The notes under the pieces are model-generated. The model searched no databases. It was not told where the DNA came from and saw only the letters and a list, made by a program, of their open reading frames with translations. 64,000 nt of DNA, taken from Slackia exigua ATCC 700122. GTDB lineage: Bacteria; Actinomycetota; Coriobacteriia; Coriobacteriales; Eggerthellaceae. Numbering within the stretch: the stretch's first letter is position 1; the number at the start of each line of letters is the position of its first letter. Where the stretch lies: NCBI RefSeq assembly GCF_000162875.1, contig NZ_GG700630.1:946015-1010014 (forward strand), written 5' to 3'. The position numbers and the translations under genes are program-made. Below, piece after piece: positions 1 through 10,884 of the stretch.

Positions 1-1737
1 GTCGCTTCCCTCGAGGCCGAGGGCGTCGACGTGATCTTCGGGTATCCCGGCGGCACCGTCATCAAAATCTACGACGCGCTCTACGATTCGCCCATCCGCC
101 ACATCCTCGCGCGCCACGAGCAGGGCGCGGCCCATATGGCCGACGGCTACGCGCGCGTGACCGGGCGACCCGGCGTCTGCCTCGTGACGAGCGGGCCGGG
201 CGCCACGAACGTCGTCACCGCCATCGCCACCGCCTATATGGACAGCGTGCCCATGGTCGTGATCACCGGCCAGGTGCAGCGCGCCGTCATCGGCACCGAC
301 GCATTCCAGGAAGCCGACATCGTGGGCATCACGATGCCCGTCGTCAAGCACAGCTTCCTGCTGCAATCCACCGATGACTTGACCGCCACCGTGCGCGAGG
401 CGTTCTACATCGCCTCTACCGGACGCCCCGGCCCCGTCCTCATCGACGTGCCGGCCGACATCTCCGGCTCCGAGATGGCCTTCCATTACCCAGGCGGCGT
501 GAACCTGCCCAGCTACCGGCCGACCTACAAGGGCAACGCCAAGCAGATCCGCCAGGCCGTGAACGCGTTGAAGCGTTCCCGACGGCCGCTGCTCTACGTC
601 GGCGGCGGCGCCGTGCGCTCGCTTGCGGAGGCCGAAGTGCTCACGCTGGCCCATACCCAGCAGATCCCCGTGGTCACCACGCTCATGGGAAAGGGCGTCA
701 TAGAGGCCGACGACCCGCTGAACCTCGGCAACGTCGGCATGCACGGATCGAAGTACGCCAACAAGGCCATGAGCGAATGCGACCTGCTCATCTGCGTGGG
801 CGCGCGCTTCTCCGACCGCGTGACCGGCAACCTGGCCACCTTCGCGCCCGACGCGACCGTCATCCATATCGACGTGGACCCGGCCGAGATCGGCAAGATC
901 CGCGACCCGCAGATCCCCATCGTCGGCGATGCGCAGATCGTGCTCGCCGGCATCAACGAGCAGGCGGCGAAGGCGAAGCTCTGCGACATCGGCAGCGCCT
1001 GGGCCGCGACGTGCGCCGCATGGCGCGATCGCTGGCCCCTGTACGGCGCGGGCATCGAGGCGCAGGAACAGCCCGGCACCATCGTTCCGGAAATCGCGAT
1101 GAAGCACCTGTCCGACCGCCTCGACCAGGATGCGTCCGTCGTCGCCACCGACGTGGGGCAGCACCAGATGTGGGCGCTGCAGCACATCGACCGCAGCCAT
1201 CCCGGTTCGTTTCTCACCTCAGGCGGCCTGGGCACGATGGGCTTCGGCCTGCCCGCCGCCATCGGCGCGCAGATCGCGGCCCCCGATTGCAAGGTCGTGC
1301 TCGTCACGGGCGACGGAAGCTTCCAGATGTGCAGCCAGGAAATGGCCACCGCGGCCATCCAGAAGGCGCCGGTCAAGGTCATGATCTTCGACAACCGCGC
1401 GCTCGGCATGGTGCACCAGTGGCAGAAGCTCTTCTACGACGGCCGCTTCAGCGAGACCGTGCTCGATCCGGTGCCCGATTTCGTGAAGCTTGCGGACGCC
1501 TACGGCTGGCAGGCCGCGCGCGTGTCCGATCCATCGAAGATCGACGGCGCCATCGACGAGATGCTCGCCGCTGACGGCCCGTTTTTGCTGGACGTGGCCA
1601 TCTCCGAAAACCAGAACGTCTTCCCGATGGTCCCTGCCGGCGGAAACCTCGCTCGCCCGATCGGCGTCATCGATATGACGCGCGGAGGCGTGCGCGTCGA
1701 CGATGCCGGCGCAGACGAGGAAGGAGGCCGGGAATGA
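1..1737 (+). CDS. ilvB: Acetolactate synthase large subunit (5' partial)
   Basis: Thiamine-diphosphate enzyme that condenses two pyruvates, or pyruvate and 2-oxobutyrate, in the first common step of branched-chain amino acid synthesis. The frame is open from base 1, so the true start lies before the window; the first in-window ATG is at 31, but the residues before it (EAEGVDVIFGYPGG) already belong to the conserved N-terminus. Visible landmarks are the catalytic glutamate in RHEQGAAHMADGYAR, the central FAD-type domain, and the ThDP/Mg motif GDGSFQMCSQE ending near MIFDN. Its stop overlaps the ilvN start by 4 bp (ATGA), which indicates translational coupling of the two subunits. Confidence 0.96.
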   Translation, partial: VASLEAEGVDVIFGYPGGTVIKIYDALYDSPIRHILARHEQGAAHMADGYARVTGRPGVCLVTSGPGATNVVTAIATAYMDSVPMVVITGQVQRAVIGTDAFQEADIVGITMPVVKHSFLLQSTDDLTATVREAFYIASTGRPGPVLIDVPADISGSEMAFHYPGGVNLPSYRPTYKGNAKQIRQAVNALKRSRRPLLYVGGGAVRSLAEAEVLTLAHTQQIPVVTTLMGKGVIEADDPLNLGNVGMHGSKYANKAMSECDLLICVGARFSDRVTGNLATFAPDATVIHIDVDPAEIGKIRDPQIPIVGDAQIVLAGINEQAAKAKLCDIGSAWAATCAAWRDRWPLYGAGIEAQEQPGTIVPEIAMKHLSDRLDQDASVVATDVGQHQMWALQHIDRSHPGSFLTSGGLGTMGFGLPAAIGAQIAAPDCKVVLVTGDGSFQMCSQEMATAAIQKAPVKVMIFDNRALGMVHQWQKLFYDGRFSETVLDPVPDFVKLADAYGWQAARVSDPSKIDGAIDEMLAADGPFLLDVAISENQNVFPMVPAGGNLARPIGVIDMTRGGVRVDDAGADEEGGRE

Positions 1738-2216
1738 ACCACATCCTCTCGGTTCTCGTAGAGAACAAGCCCAGCGTGCTTTCGCGCGTGACCGGGCTCA
1801 TCTCGCGCCGCGGCTTCAACATCGAGTCGCTGACCGTCGCCCCGACCGAAGACGCGACGATGTCGCGCATGACCATCATCGTCAAGGCCGATGCCGTGGC
1901 GTTCGAGCAGCTGACCAAGCAGCTTCACAAGCTCATCAGCGTGTATAAGATCGCCGATCTCACCGAGGGCGATGCCATCCAACGCGAGCTCGCGCTGTTC
2001 AAGGTATCGGTCGCGCCGGAGAAGCGCCACGAGATCATCGAGATCGCCAACGTCTTCCGCGCCAACATCCTGGATGTCGGACGCGCGTCGATGACGGTCG
2101 AGGCGACGGGCGACGAAAGCAAGCTCTCGGCGATGGAGGACCTGTTCCGCGCCTACGGGATCAAGCAGCTGACGCGCACCGGCAAGATCGCCATCAACCG
2201 CGGCACCCACGATTGA
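1734..2216 (+). CDS. ilvN: Acetolactate synthase small (regulatory) subunit
   Basis: Regulatory subunit that binds IlvB and confers valine feedback control. At 160 residues it has the usual length. The N-terminal ACT domain is clear (HILSVLVENKPSVLSRVTGL at residues 3-22, followed by RRGFNIESL), and a second C-terminal regulatory half follows (ELALFKVSV onward). The ATG overlaps the ilvB stop, with AGGAGG about 8 bp upstream inside ilvB. A 196-bp gap separates it from ilvC; I see no convincing terminator or T-box in that gap, so ilvBNC may be one transcript. Confidence 0.96.
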   Translation: MNHILSVLVENKPSVLSRVTGLISRRGFNIESLTVAPTEDATMSRMTIIVKADAVAFEQLTKQLHKLISVYKIADLTEGDAIQRELALFKVSVAPEKRHEIIEIANVFRANILDVGRASMTVEATGDESKLSAMEDLFRAYGIKQLTRTGKIAINRGTHD

Positions 2217-2412
2217 TCAACCCGGTGCCGGCCGCCCCGCGCTCCGCGCCGTCGACGAACGTCGATGCGCGCTGAAGCGCGATGCCGGGCATCCGGAGCA
2301 TGAGAGAACCTTACGGCCAGGTAAAGGCCCTGCATACGAAAGCGATTCCCGCCGCCGTTCGCGGCCTGCGGTTTGAGCATAGGACGTGTCGGTCAAGACT
2401 AAGGAGAAAGAA

Positions 2413-3414
2413 ATGGCTGTCACCATCTTGTACGAACAGGACGTCGATCCCAAAGTCATACAGGGCCTCAAGGTCGGCATCATCGGCTACGGCTCCCAGG
2501 GCCATGCCCATGCGCTGAACCTCATGGATTCCGGCGTCGACGTGCGCGTCGGCCTGCGCGAAGGATCCTCTTCCTGGAAGACCGCCGAAGAGGCCGGCCT
2601 GAAGGTCACCGACATGGACACCGCGGCCGAAGAAGCCGACGTCATCATGGTCCTCGTCCCCGACGAGATCCAGCCGAAGGTCTACCAGGAGCACATCGCC
2701 GCGCACCTGAAGGCAGGCAACACGCTCGCCTTCGCCCATGGCTTCAACATCCACTACGGCTACATCGTGCCGCCCGAGGACGTCAACGTCATCATGTGCG
2801 CTCCCAAGGGCCCGGGGCACATCGTCCGCCGTCAGTTCACCGAAGGTTCCGGCGTGCCCGACCTGGCCTGCGTCCAGCAGGATGCCACCGGCAACGCCTG
2901 GGATATCGTCCTGTCCTACTGCTGGGGCGTCGGCGGGGCCCGTTCCGGCATCATCAAGGCGACCTTCGCCGAGGAGACCGAGGAAGACCTCTTCGGCGAG
3001 CAGGCCGTGCTCTGCGGAGGCCTGGTGGAGCTGGTCAAGGCCGGCTTCGAGACCCTGACCGAGGCAGGGTATCCGCCCGAGCTGGCATACTTCGAGTGCT
3101 ATCACGAGATGAAGATGATCGTCGACCTCATGTACGAGAGCGGCATCCACTTCATGAACTACTCGATCTCCAACACCGCCGAATACGGCGAGTACTACGC
3201 CGGCCCGAAGGTCATCAACGAGCAGTCCCGCGAGGCCATGAAGGAGATCCTGAAGCGCATTCAGGACGGCTCCTTCGCCCAGGAATTCGTCGACGACTGC
3301 AACAACGGCCATAAGCGCCTGCTCGAGCAGCGCGAAGCGATCAATACGCACCCCATCGAGACCACCGGCGCCCAGATCCGCAGCATGTTCTCCTGGATCA
3401 AGAAGGAAGACTAG
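2413..3414 (+). CDS. ilvC: Ketol-acid reductoisomerase
   Basis: NADPH-dependent isomerisation and reduction of acetolactate to dihydroxyisovalerate, the step after IlvBN. The 333-residue protein is a class I (short) KARI: Rossmann motif [16 protein letters not shown], a cofactor loop [14 protein letters not shown] with serines as in NADPH-preferring enzymes, and the metal-binding C-terminal knotted domain ([20 protein letters not shown]). An upstream in-frame ATG at 2386 exists, but the start at 2413 has AAGGAG 6-7 bp before it and gives the normal N-terminus [13 protein letters not shown] strong terminator follows at 3472. Confidence 0.97.
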
Positions 3415-3471
3415 CCTCTCGGCATCCATGCGTGCGCATGCCCGGCTCCAGCCGGTGCATCGCCGACCCCG

Positions 3472-3496
3472 AACGGCCCGCCTCGCGCGGGCCGTT
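3472..3496 (+). terminator. Rho-independent terminator after ilvC
   Basis: Perfect 10-bp stem AACGGCCCGC / GCGGGCCGTT with a 5-base loop and a TTTT run at 3495-3498. It closes the ilvBNC cluster. The rest of the 265-bp gap to the end of the oppositely oriented ABC permease shows nothing else I can name. Confidence 0.85.
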
Positions 3497-3679
3497 TTCG
3501 TACGTAAGGACCTCGGATGCCGGTACGACTCGGCGAAGAAGGAGAACCCGCGCGCCGGCGCAGCTCGGCGCGCAAAAGGGACGAACGCCCGGCGTCGATG
3601 CGGCATGCGCATGCCATGCGTCCGACGGCGGCGGTGGATACGGGAGCGGGACGCGATCGAAACGATGCCGCGCTCCACG

Positions 3680-6427
3680 TCACTCGACGCTCTTGAGGCT
3701 TTCGACCATGTCGATCCCATCGAGCTTGCGTTTCATGAAGGCGCTCACGATGCCGGCGAACGCCATCGTGAGCACGAAGGCGAGCACGAAGCTTGCAGCA
3801 TGGATGTCGCGCCCGAACATGACCGCATCCACCTCGGCCGTCGCGACGACGAACCCTTCGAGCCAGATGCCCAGCGCAAGGCCTACGGCCGACCCGATCG
3901 CGGCGATGATGAGCGTTTCGCGATAGATATAGGCGTTGACCTCGTGCGGCGTGAACCCGAGCACCTTGAGCGTCGCCACCTCGCGCATGCGCTCTTCGAT
4001 GTTGATATTCGTCAGGTTGTAGATCACGACGAACGCCAGGAGCGCCGCCGCCACGATGAGCACGACGACCACGGCGTTCACCGATTGGAGCGCCGTCTCG
4101 TAGTATTCGATCGTGTCGTCGATCGAACCGACGGTGTTCACGCCGTCGATGGCTTGGATGGCTGCGCTTGCCTCCCTGAGCGCCTCGCCCGACGCATCGG
4201 CCTCCTGCGCGTAGATCGTCGTGAACGCAGGATCCTTGCCGAATACCTCCCGGTAATACGCAGGGCTCATGTACGCCGGCAGCCACACGTATCCCTCGGA
4301 TGCGCCGCCTACCGTGACGTCGAAGCCGTCGCCCACGGCGTTGCCGGTCTCGTCCTCTTCGAAGAGCCGGACCGTATCCCCTGCGCGCACGCCCAGGATG
4401 GACGCGAGCTTCTCGCCGAGTATGGCCGAGCCATCCCCCAAAGGCAGAGGACGGGCGCCCACGCGCTCGCGCAGCGTCAGGTATTCCAATTCGAATTCGT
4501 CCACGTCCTGCGGAACGACGAGGGAGACGCGATGGTCGGCGCCGTCTGAGGTCTTCGCGATCAGGGTTTCCGTGTGCGCAGCGGTATGCGACGTGAAGAC
4601 GTCGGCGTCGTCGAGCAGCGCCTCGAGCCGCTCCGACGATTCGTCCGAGATATCCTCGTCCACCGTGATGGTCGTCTGGTAGTGCGAGATGGGGCCGAAT
4701 TCCTTCGCGATGATGTCGTTGATCGAATCGTGCAGGCCGAAGCCCGTGAGCAGCAGCGCCGTGCATCCCGCGATGCCCGCGCATGCCATGAGGAAGCGTC
4801 GCTTGTACCTGAAGATATTGCGCGCCGTCACCTTCCAGAGAAACGACATCCGCCGCCACAAAGGCGGGATGCGCTCGATCAGGATGCGCTTGCCGGCCCG
4901 AGGCGCGCGCGGCAGCATAAGCGCGGCCGGAGTCTCGACAAGCGTCGAGCGGACGACGAGCCCCGTGGCCGCAAGCGTGATGCCGACGCAGAGCACGCCC
5001 GATAGAAGCGCGATGCCGGGATCGATCGGGGTCGGCATGACCGGCATGTCGTAGACGACCGCGTACGCCTTCATGATGAACCACGGGAGGAAGCGTCCGA
5101 GCGCCGCGATGCCGACGGCGCTGCCCACGCCTGCCGCAAGCACGGCATAGACCAGGTATTTCGACGCTATCGCGCTCTGAGCGTATCCGAGCGCCTTGAG
5201 CGTGCCGACGTATCCGCGCTCGTCTTCGACCATGCGCGTCATGGTGGTGAGAGACACCAGCGCAGCCACCAGGAAGAACATCAGAGGGAAGACCTGCGCG
5301 ATATGATCGACGCGGTCGGCATCGGATGTGAAGCTTGCGGCACCCGTGTTCTTCGAGCGGTCGAGCACGTAGACATCGGGCGCGGCCATCGCGTCCAGAT
5401 CCGCCTGGGACCGATCGATCGCCTCGCGCGCCTCGGCAAGCTCCCGCTCGCCTTCCGCCCGCCGATCCTCGAGGCCGGCGGCTCCCTCATCGCGGTTCTC
5501 CAGCATGAAGGCGAGGGTGTTCGCCAAACTCTTGGACCGGTATTCCTCGTCTTCGAGCGTATCGCGCGCCGCATCGATATCGGCCTGCGCCTTCGCGCGA
5601 AAGCGCTCCAGGCGCGCCTCGGCGATGCCGCCCGCATCCTCTTCGATGCGGTGCGCGACCTCATCGACCGTCCGGTCGTACGTATCGGAACAGGCGTCGA
5701 GATCGCGCGCGCCTTCGACGGAAACGCGCACGTCGGCATAGGGAAGCCCTTCGACGAAGGCTCCGTCGGGAACGTAGAGGTATTCATCGACCAGGCCGCG
5801 CCCGAGCGACGACGAGCCGAACGCGCCCGTATACACATAGGTTGGCGAGCGCACGAACCCGGTCACGGTGTATTCCGTCTCCGAGAACACGTCGTCGACG
5901 TCCTTGGCGGCGCCGGTCACGCGTATCGTGTCGCCGATGCGCGGCTCGGAATCGAGCGTCGCGCTTTCCGCCAGCACGCATTCGTTCGGCGACGCAGGCC
6001 ATGAGCCCTCGACGAGGATAGGACGGTCGAGATAGGACGCATCGTCCGACAGCGCCCGGGCCCCGCCCGTCGTGTCCGACGCTTCGGCCGCATCGACATC
6101 GAGGCCCGTCACACGTGCGACGTAGGGGCGTTCGTCCACATCGATCACCGCATCGGCCTCATGCACGGGCATGACCGCCTCCACGCCCTCGATATCGGCG
6201 ATCCGATCCACGGCTTCGTCGTCCCAGCCGATCGAGCTCACGACGCGCAGATCGTGCATGTTCGTCGCATCGAAATAGATATCCACGGCCTGCTTCATGT
6301 CAGGCGCGGTCATGCGGAGCCCGGCATAGAAGCCCGCACCGAGCGCGGCGATCACGGCGATGGCGACGAACCTGCCCGCGCCATGCGAGATCGATCGAAT
6401 GAATTCCGTGAGAAACGCGCGGGACAT
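3680..6427 (-). CDS. FtsX/MacB-type ABC transporter permease
   Basis: Membrane component of an exporter that works with the ATPase encoded directly upstream. At 915 residues it is the large two-FtsX-domain form: one N-terminal membrane segment (about residues 18-38), a long extracytoplasmic region with a charged coiled coil (about 300-390), a first FtsX domain with three helices, a reverse-oriented linker, then a second extracytoplasmic domain and a C-terminal FtsX domain (EERMREVATLKVLGFTPHEV). The start at 6427 (MSRAFLTEFIRSI) is chosen because it lies 10 bp after the ATPase stop; the longer open frame runs back through the ATPase gene in another frame. The substrate is unknown; such proteins often export peptides or lipids, or act in membrane mechanotransmission. 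Confidence 0.88.
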   Translation of the reverse strand: MSRAFLTEFIRSISHGAGRFVAIAVIAALGAGFYAGLRMTAPDMKQAVDIYFDATNMHDLRVVSSIGWDDEAVDRIADIEGVEAVMPVHEADAVIDVDERPYVARVTGLDVDAAEASDTTGGARALSDDASYLDRPILVEGSWPASPNECVLAESATLDSEPRIGDTIRVTGAAKDVDDVFSETEYTVTGFVRSPTYVYTGAFGSSSLGRGLVDEYLYVPDGAFVEGLPYADVRVSVEGARDLDACSDTYDRTVDEVAHRIEEDAGGIAEARLERFRAKAQADIDAARDTLEDEEYRSKSLANTLAFMLENRDEGAAGLEDRRAEGERELAEAREAIDRSQADLDAMAAPDVYVLDRSKNTGAASFTSDADRVDHIAQVFPLMFFLVAALVSLTTMTRMVEDERGYVGTLKALGYAQSAIASKYLVYAVLAAGVGSAVGIAALGRFLPWFIMKAYAVVYDMPVMPTPIDPGIALLSGVLCVGITLAATGLVVRSTLVETPAALMLPRAPRAGKRILIERIPPLWRRMSFLWKVTARNIFRYKRRFLMACAGIAGCTALLLTGFGLHDSINDIIAKEFGPISHYQTTITVDEDISDESSERLEALLDDADVFTSHTAAHTETLIAKTSDGADHRVSLVVPQDVDEFELEYLTLRERVGARPLPLGDGSAILGEKLASILGVRAGDTVRLFEEDETGNAVGDGFDVTVGGASEGYVWLPAYMSPAYYREVFGKDPAFTTIYAQEADASGEALREASAAIQAIDGVNTVGSIDDTIEYYETALQSVNAVVVVLIVAAALLAFVVIYNLTNINIEERMREVATLKVLGFTPHEVNAYIYRETLIIAAIGSAVGLALGIWLEGFVVATAEVDAVMFGRDIHAASFVLAFVLTMAFAGIVSAFMKRKLDGIDMVESLKSVE

Positions 6428-6437
6428 GGCGTTGCCG

Positions 6438-7139
<702 letters not shown>

Positions 7140-7303
7140 GGCGCGCTCCGATTCTTGAAGAGGGACCGCCATTATACCGTGCGCCGCGCTTCCATCCCGT
7201 CCGCCGGGGCGGAAGGACGGCTTGGCAAGGAACTGCGAATCACGGGCCCGCACAACCGCCGTGCGCGCTCCGAAGCCCTGCATGCGGCCGGCTTACGCGC
7301 CGC

Positions 7304-8200
7304 TTACCAGAGCCCCATCTGCTGCGGCTCGTATTCGACGAGCATTTCCCCCACGGTGATCTCGGTCTCGAAGGATTCCCACGACTTCACCGGCGCGACG
7401 AACGCGCTGCCGTTCTGCTCGAAGACGATGGCGCCGCCGACCAGACCGATGCAGCGGCCGCCGATGACGTCGTCGGGTTCGCCGTCGGGCACCTGCACGA
7501 GCGCCGGGCATGCCACGCCCTCGCCGAAATAGTAGGGTGTCAGGTCAAGGTAGCCGCCTTCAGGCTCGATGCCCAGAAGCGCACAGCGCCGCTTGAGCGA
7601 TTCGATGGCCTCATGCGGATTGAAATACTCGGATAGAAGCTTCACCTTGGCGGACAGGCGCATCGACTCGAACGTGTCGGCACGGGCGCAGAGGTCGGCT
7701 TCCAGGCTGCGCGCATCGTCGGCGTTCTCGAAGCGCTTGAGAATCGCGCAGACGCGTGCGCCCTGCTCGAGCAAACGGTCGATGCCGCGCGTCTCGGACG
7801 AGATGCCGACCTTCAGATGCTGGGGCGAGAAGTAGGCCATATACACGAAATGCGGCGTCTTGTTATAGGCGCGCTGCTGCGGCGATATGGTGCTTGCATT
7901 GTAGAACGCCGGGTCGAACCCGGTGAGCTCCTGGCAATGCGGGCACATGTTCATGTCCTTCTGATCGGGGTTAAGCAGCAGCTCGGCGGACAGCTCGCAG
8001 GCGGCGGACCTATACGAGATCAAGTCGAACGACCCGGTGCAGTACCGGTGCGGCAGACGGCGCAGCGAAAACGTGCGGCCGAGGATGGGCATGCGGTGCT
8101 GGGTCTTTCCGAATACGTCGTTGAATTCCAGATACGGCCCGCGCGCGTCGAAGCCGAGGTTGGACAGAATCAGCGTGCGGTCGGCTGCGATACGCGGCAT
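7304..8200 (-). CDS. DUF2797 domain protein
   Basis: Uncharacterised 298-residue cytoplasmic protein. I assign it to the DUF2797 family from its central block, with FVYMAYFSPQHLKVGIS, an arginine-rich RGIDRLLEQGAR and a preceding CPHC pair near residues 84-87. The VYMAY...KVGIS block resembles a GIY-YIG-like fold, but I cannot show catalytic residues. The C-terminal third is acidic and not recognised. It starts with ATG after a GGAGGCGG site. It is separated from the upstream ferritin gene by a terminator, so it is probably transcribed alone. Function unknown. Confidence 0.7.
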   Translation of the reverse strand: MPRIAADRTLILSNLGFDARGPYLEFNDVFGKTQHRMPILGRTFSLRRLPHRYCTGSFDLISYRSAACELSAELLLNPDQKDMNMCPHCQELTGFDPAFYNASTISPQQRAYNKTPHFVYMAYFSPQHLKVGISSETRGIDRLLEQGARVCAILKRFENADDARSLEADLCARADTFESMRLSAKVKLLSEYFNPHEAIESLKRRCALLGIEPEGGYLDLTPYYFGEGVACPALVQVPDGEPDDVIGGRCIGLVGGAIVFEQNGSAFVAPVKSWESFETEITVGEMLVEYEPQQMGLW

Positions 8201-8239
8201 TCCGCCTCCTTCGTGCGAAAATCATGTGCAGAAACATGC

Positions 8240-8271
8240 GGGGGCGACGCCTGAGCGCAGGCATCACCCCC
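8240..8271 (-). terminator. Terminator between ferritin and DUF2797 genes
   Basis: Read on the minus strand this is a 14-bp stem GGGGGTGATGCCTG / CAGGCGTCGCCCCC (one G-U pair) with a CGCT loop, followed by GCATGTTT. It lies just after the ferritin stop codon. The T run is short, so termination strength is uncertain. Confidence 0.65.
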
Positions 8272-8315
8272 CCCTCTTCGAAACGAATCCGGAGCCCGCG
8301 GCTCCGACCGTGCGG

Positions 8316-8831
8316 TTACGCGACGACCAGCGGCGCCGGCGTCGCATAGGTGCGCGACGCGTATTCCTGGTCGAGATCGTAGAGCGCCTTGGCATCGCCG
8401 CCGAAGAGCTTCATGCGGGTGATCATGTCGTCGGCATTCGCCTCCTCTTCGAGCTGCTCGTCGACGAACCACTTGAGGAAGTTGATCGTACGGTAATCCT
8501 TGACGTCTTCGGCGGCGGCATAGATGCCGTTGATGAGCGCGGTGACATACTTCTCATGCGTGAGCGCGGCGGTAAGCGGCGCGAGATAATCTTCGAAGGC
8601 GCATTCGGGCTCGGCAATGGCGGTCAGCGTGATCTTCTCGCCGTTGTCGTGCATGTAGTTGCGGAAGATAAGAGCATGGTCGCGCTCTTCCTTCGCTTGG
8701 ATCATGTAGTAGTTGGCGTAGCCCTTAAGACCGGCCTCCTCGTAATAATCGGCAAACGAAAGGTACAGGTAAGCGCTGTAGAATTCTGCGTTTATCTGCT
8801 CGTTTATCAGCTTTGCGACCTTCGCGTCCAT
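8316..8831 (-). CDS. ftnA: Ferritin (iron storage, bacterial non-haem type)
   Basis: 171-residue ferritin that oxidises and stores iron in a 24-subunit shell. Ferroxidase-type residues are visible: NAEFYSAYLYLSFADYYEE in helix A, KEERDHA in helix B, and FLKWFVDEQLEEE in helix D. I chose the ATG at 8831 (MDAKVAKLINEQ) because AAGGA lies 7-8 bp before it; the open frame upstream has no ferritin similarity. A TATAAT hexamer on the minus strand at 8886-8891 is a likely -10 element. Oxygen and iron stress protection fits an anaerobe rich in Fe-S enzymes. Confidence 0.95.
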   Translation of the reverse strand: MDAKVAKLINEQINAEFYSAYLYLSFADYYEEAGLKGYANYYMIQAKEERDHALIFRNYMHDNGEKITLTAIAEPECAFEDYLAPLTAALTHEKYVTALINGIYAAAEDVKDYRTINFLKWFVDEQLEEEANADDMITRMKLFGGDAKALYDLDQEYASRTYATPAPLVVA

Positions 8832-9002
8832 GATGCGTCCTTCCCCGGCCCCCACGGCCGACGCTCGAAGCCTTTCATCGCTCGGATTATATCGCGCACG
8901 CACGAAGGCGACGGTTTTCCGAGGTGAAAGACACGCGACCGATACATCGGATTCTCCATGGATACCTCGTGGACGAACCCGAAGCTCAGGTATGCTTGAC
9001 CG

Positions 9003-9461
9003 ATGAAGAAAACGCGTGACAAAGCCGCGGCTTCGGCAGGCGCGGCCGACCTCCTCTACGAACGCTTCGAAGGCCGCATCCGCGCGCGCTTCGCCGATCC
9101 CGACGTTGCACGCGACGTGGTCACGCTCGGCGGCATGACCGAAATCTACTGCGCCGACCATCATCCTGAAAGCATGCGCGTGCCGTACCGAGGCCTTTCG
9201 ACGGACATGGGGCTCTATCCTGCACGCAGGATTCCTCGGCTCTGCCCCGCATGCGCGGCCCACCTACGCTATGGCGAGGCGCGACGTGCGCTCTGCACGA
9301 GAGAGCCCCGGCCTTCATGCAAGACCTGCGCCGTCCACTGCTACACGCCCGAAGAGCGCGCCTGGCAGCAAGAGTCGATGGCCTACGCGGGACCGCGCGC
9401 CATCTTTCGCGGCCAGGCACGAAACGCGATTCGCCACCTTCTTCAGACGCGCCTTTCGTAA
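9003..9461 (+). CDS. YgbA-like nitrous-oxide-stimulated promoter family protein
   Basis: 152-residue cytoplasmic protein with the conserved cysteine/histidine pattern of the YgbA_NO family (E. coli ygbA lies in the NsrR nitric-oxide regulon). Visible: IYCADHH, LCPACAAHLRYGEAR, then SCKTCAVHCYTPE and MAYAGPRA, ending IRHLLQTRL. The six cysteines suggest metal or Fe-S binding, but the biochemical role of the family is unknown. The N-terminal 45 residues are less conserved. The ATG at 9003 has only a weak ribosome site, so the start may be off by a few codons. It diverges from ferritin, and a shared nitrosative or iron stress response is an inference. Confidence 0.82.
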   Translation: MKKTRDKAAASAGAADLLYERFEGRIRARFADPDVARDVVTLGGMTEIYCADHHPESMRVPYRGLSTDMGLYPARRIPRLCPACAAHLRYGEARRALCTREPRPSCKTCAVHCYTPEERAWQQESMAYAGPRAIFRGQARNAIRHLLQTRLS

Positions 9462-9612
9462 GGACCTTGCGCGATGCCCGGTGCGCACGCACCGTTCGGC
9501 GCATGCTCCATGCACGCCCCGCGCGCGTCCCGCCGCATGCGGTGCACGCGCGCGGTATCCATGCACATCGGCGTTCGAAACGCCTTGGATGGGAGGCCTC
9601 GCGTGCGACGCG

Positions 9613-10827
9613 CTAGTCGTGGATACGCTCCCCCCGGTACCGGGCGATGGCCGCCACGTCCTTGTCTCCGCGGCCGGAAACCGTCACGATGACGATCTGA
9701 TCCTTCCTCATCGTCGGCACAAGCGTGCGCGCGTAGGCGATCGCATGCGAGCTTTCGATCGCCGGAATGATGCCCTCGGTGCGCGACAGATACTCGAACG
9801 CATCGACCGCCTCGTCGTCGGTGACGGGCACATAGCGCGCTCGTCCCGCATCGTGCAACGCCGCATGCTCGGGGCCGACGCCCGGATAGTCGAGTCCGGC
9901 CGATATCGAGTAGACCGGCGCGATGCCTCCCTGATCGTCCTGGCAGAAATAGGTTCTCATGCCATGATAGACGGCAGGAGCGCCCGCCGTGAGCGTGGCT
10001 GCCGTATCGGGCGTATCCGCTCCGTGGCCCGCCCCCTCGCACCCGATAAGCTCCACACCCTCGTCCTCGATGAAGTGGTAGAACGAGCCGATCGCGTTCG
10101 ATCCACCGCCGATGCAGGCGATGACCGCATCGGGAAGGCGGCCTTCGCGCAAGAGGATCTGCTCCCTGCTCTCGGCGGAGATCACGGCCTGGAAATCCCT
10201 TACCATCTCAGGGAACGGGTGAGGCCCCACGCACGAGCCGACGACGTAGTGAGTGTCGTCAAGGCAGGAAGCCCATGCGGCGAAGGCCTCGGAAACCGCA
10301 TCCTGCAGCGTCCCCGTACCGCTTGTCACGCCGCAAACCTCGGCACCGAGCAGGCGCATGCGGTACACGTTGAGCGCCTGGCGATCCATGTCCTTGACGC
10401 CCATATAGACGGTGCATGCGAGACCGAGCAGCGCGGCGCAGGTCGCCGTCGCCACGCCATGCTGGCCGGCGCCGGTCTCGGCGATGACACGCGTCTTGCC
10501 CATGCGCTTGGCGAGCAGGCACTGGCCGAGCGCGTTGTTGATTTTGTGCGCACCGGTATGGTTCAGATCCTCGCGCTTGAGATAGACCTTCGCCCCGCCC
10601 AGATCCTCGGTCATGCGCCGAGCATAGAAAAGACGCGAGGGACGCCCCGCGTACTCATCGAGCAGCGCCGAGAGCTCCGCACGGAATGTCGGGTCGTTTT
10701 TTGCCCGACCGTATGCTTCTTCAAGCTCGCGCAGCGCATCCATCAGCGTCTCAGGGACGTACTGTCCGCCGTATGCGCCGAAGAATCCCCGTTCGTCGAT
10801 CGCCGCGTTCGTCATCGCACCCATCAT
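9613..10827 (-). CDS. trpB: Tryptophan synthase beta chain
   Basis: PLP enzyme that joins indole and serine to tryptophan. The 404-residue protein is TrpB1-like: PLP lysine K95 in [11 protein letters not shown], substrate loop [11 protein letters not shown], phosphate-binding GGGSNAIG, and the C-terminal SGRGDKDV. The start at 10827 ([17 protein letters not shown]) has AGGAGG 7 bp before it. No trpA or other trp gene is next to it; both flanking genes face it or diverge. The transcript begins with a T-box leader (10885-11155), so expression should rise when tRNA-Trp is uncharged. Without TrpA in the window it may salvage free indole, or pair with a TrpA encoded elsewhere. Confidence 0.95.
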   Translation of the reverse strand: MMGAMTNAAIDERGFFGAYGGQYVPETLMDALRELEEAYGRAKNDPTFRAELSALLDEYAGRPSRLFYARRMTEDLGGAKVYLKREDLNHTGAHKINNALGQCLLAKRMGKTRVIAETGAGQHGVATATCAALLGLACTVYMGVKDMDRQALNVYRMRLLGAEVCGVTSGTGTLQDAVSEAFAAWASCLDDTHYVVGSCVGPHPFPEMVRDFQAVISAESREQILLREGRLPDAVIACIGGGSNAIGSFYHFIEDEGVELIGCEGAGHGADTPDTAATLTAGAPAVYHGMRTYFCQDDQGGIAPVYSISAGLDYPGVGPEHAALHDAGRARYVPVTDDEAVDAFEYLSRTEGIIPAIESSHAIAYARTLVPTMRKDQIVIVTVSGRGDKDVAAIARYRGERIHD

Positions 10828-10884
10828 GGTCGTTCCTCCTTGTCCCCGTCTGGAAAACCCAAACGGCTCGTCTTCGTCAAGGAA

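Noticed and set aside
2217-2412. Possible T-box or attenuator before ilvC
   Set aside because: No T-box core, AGTA motif or terminator could be found in the spacer.
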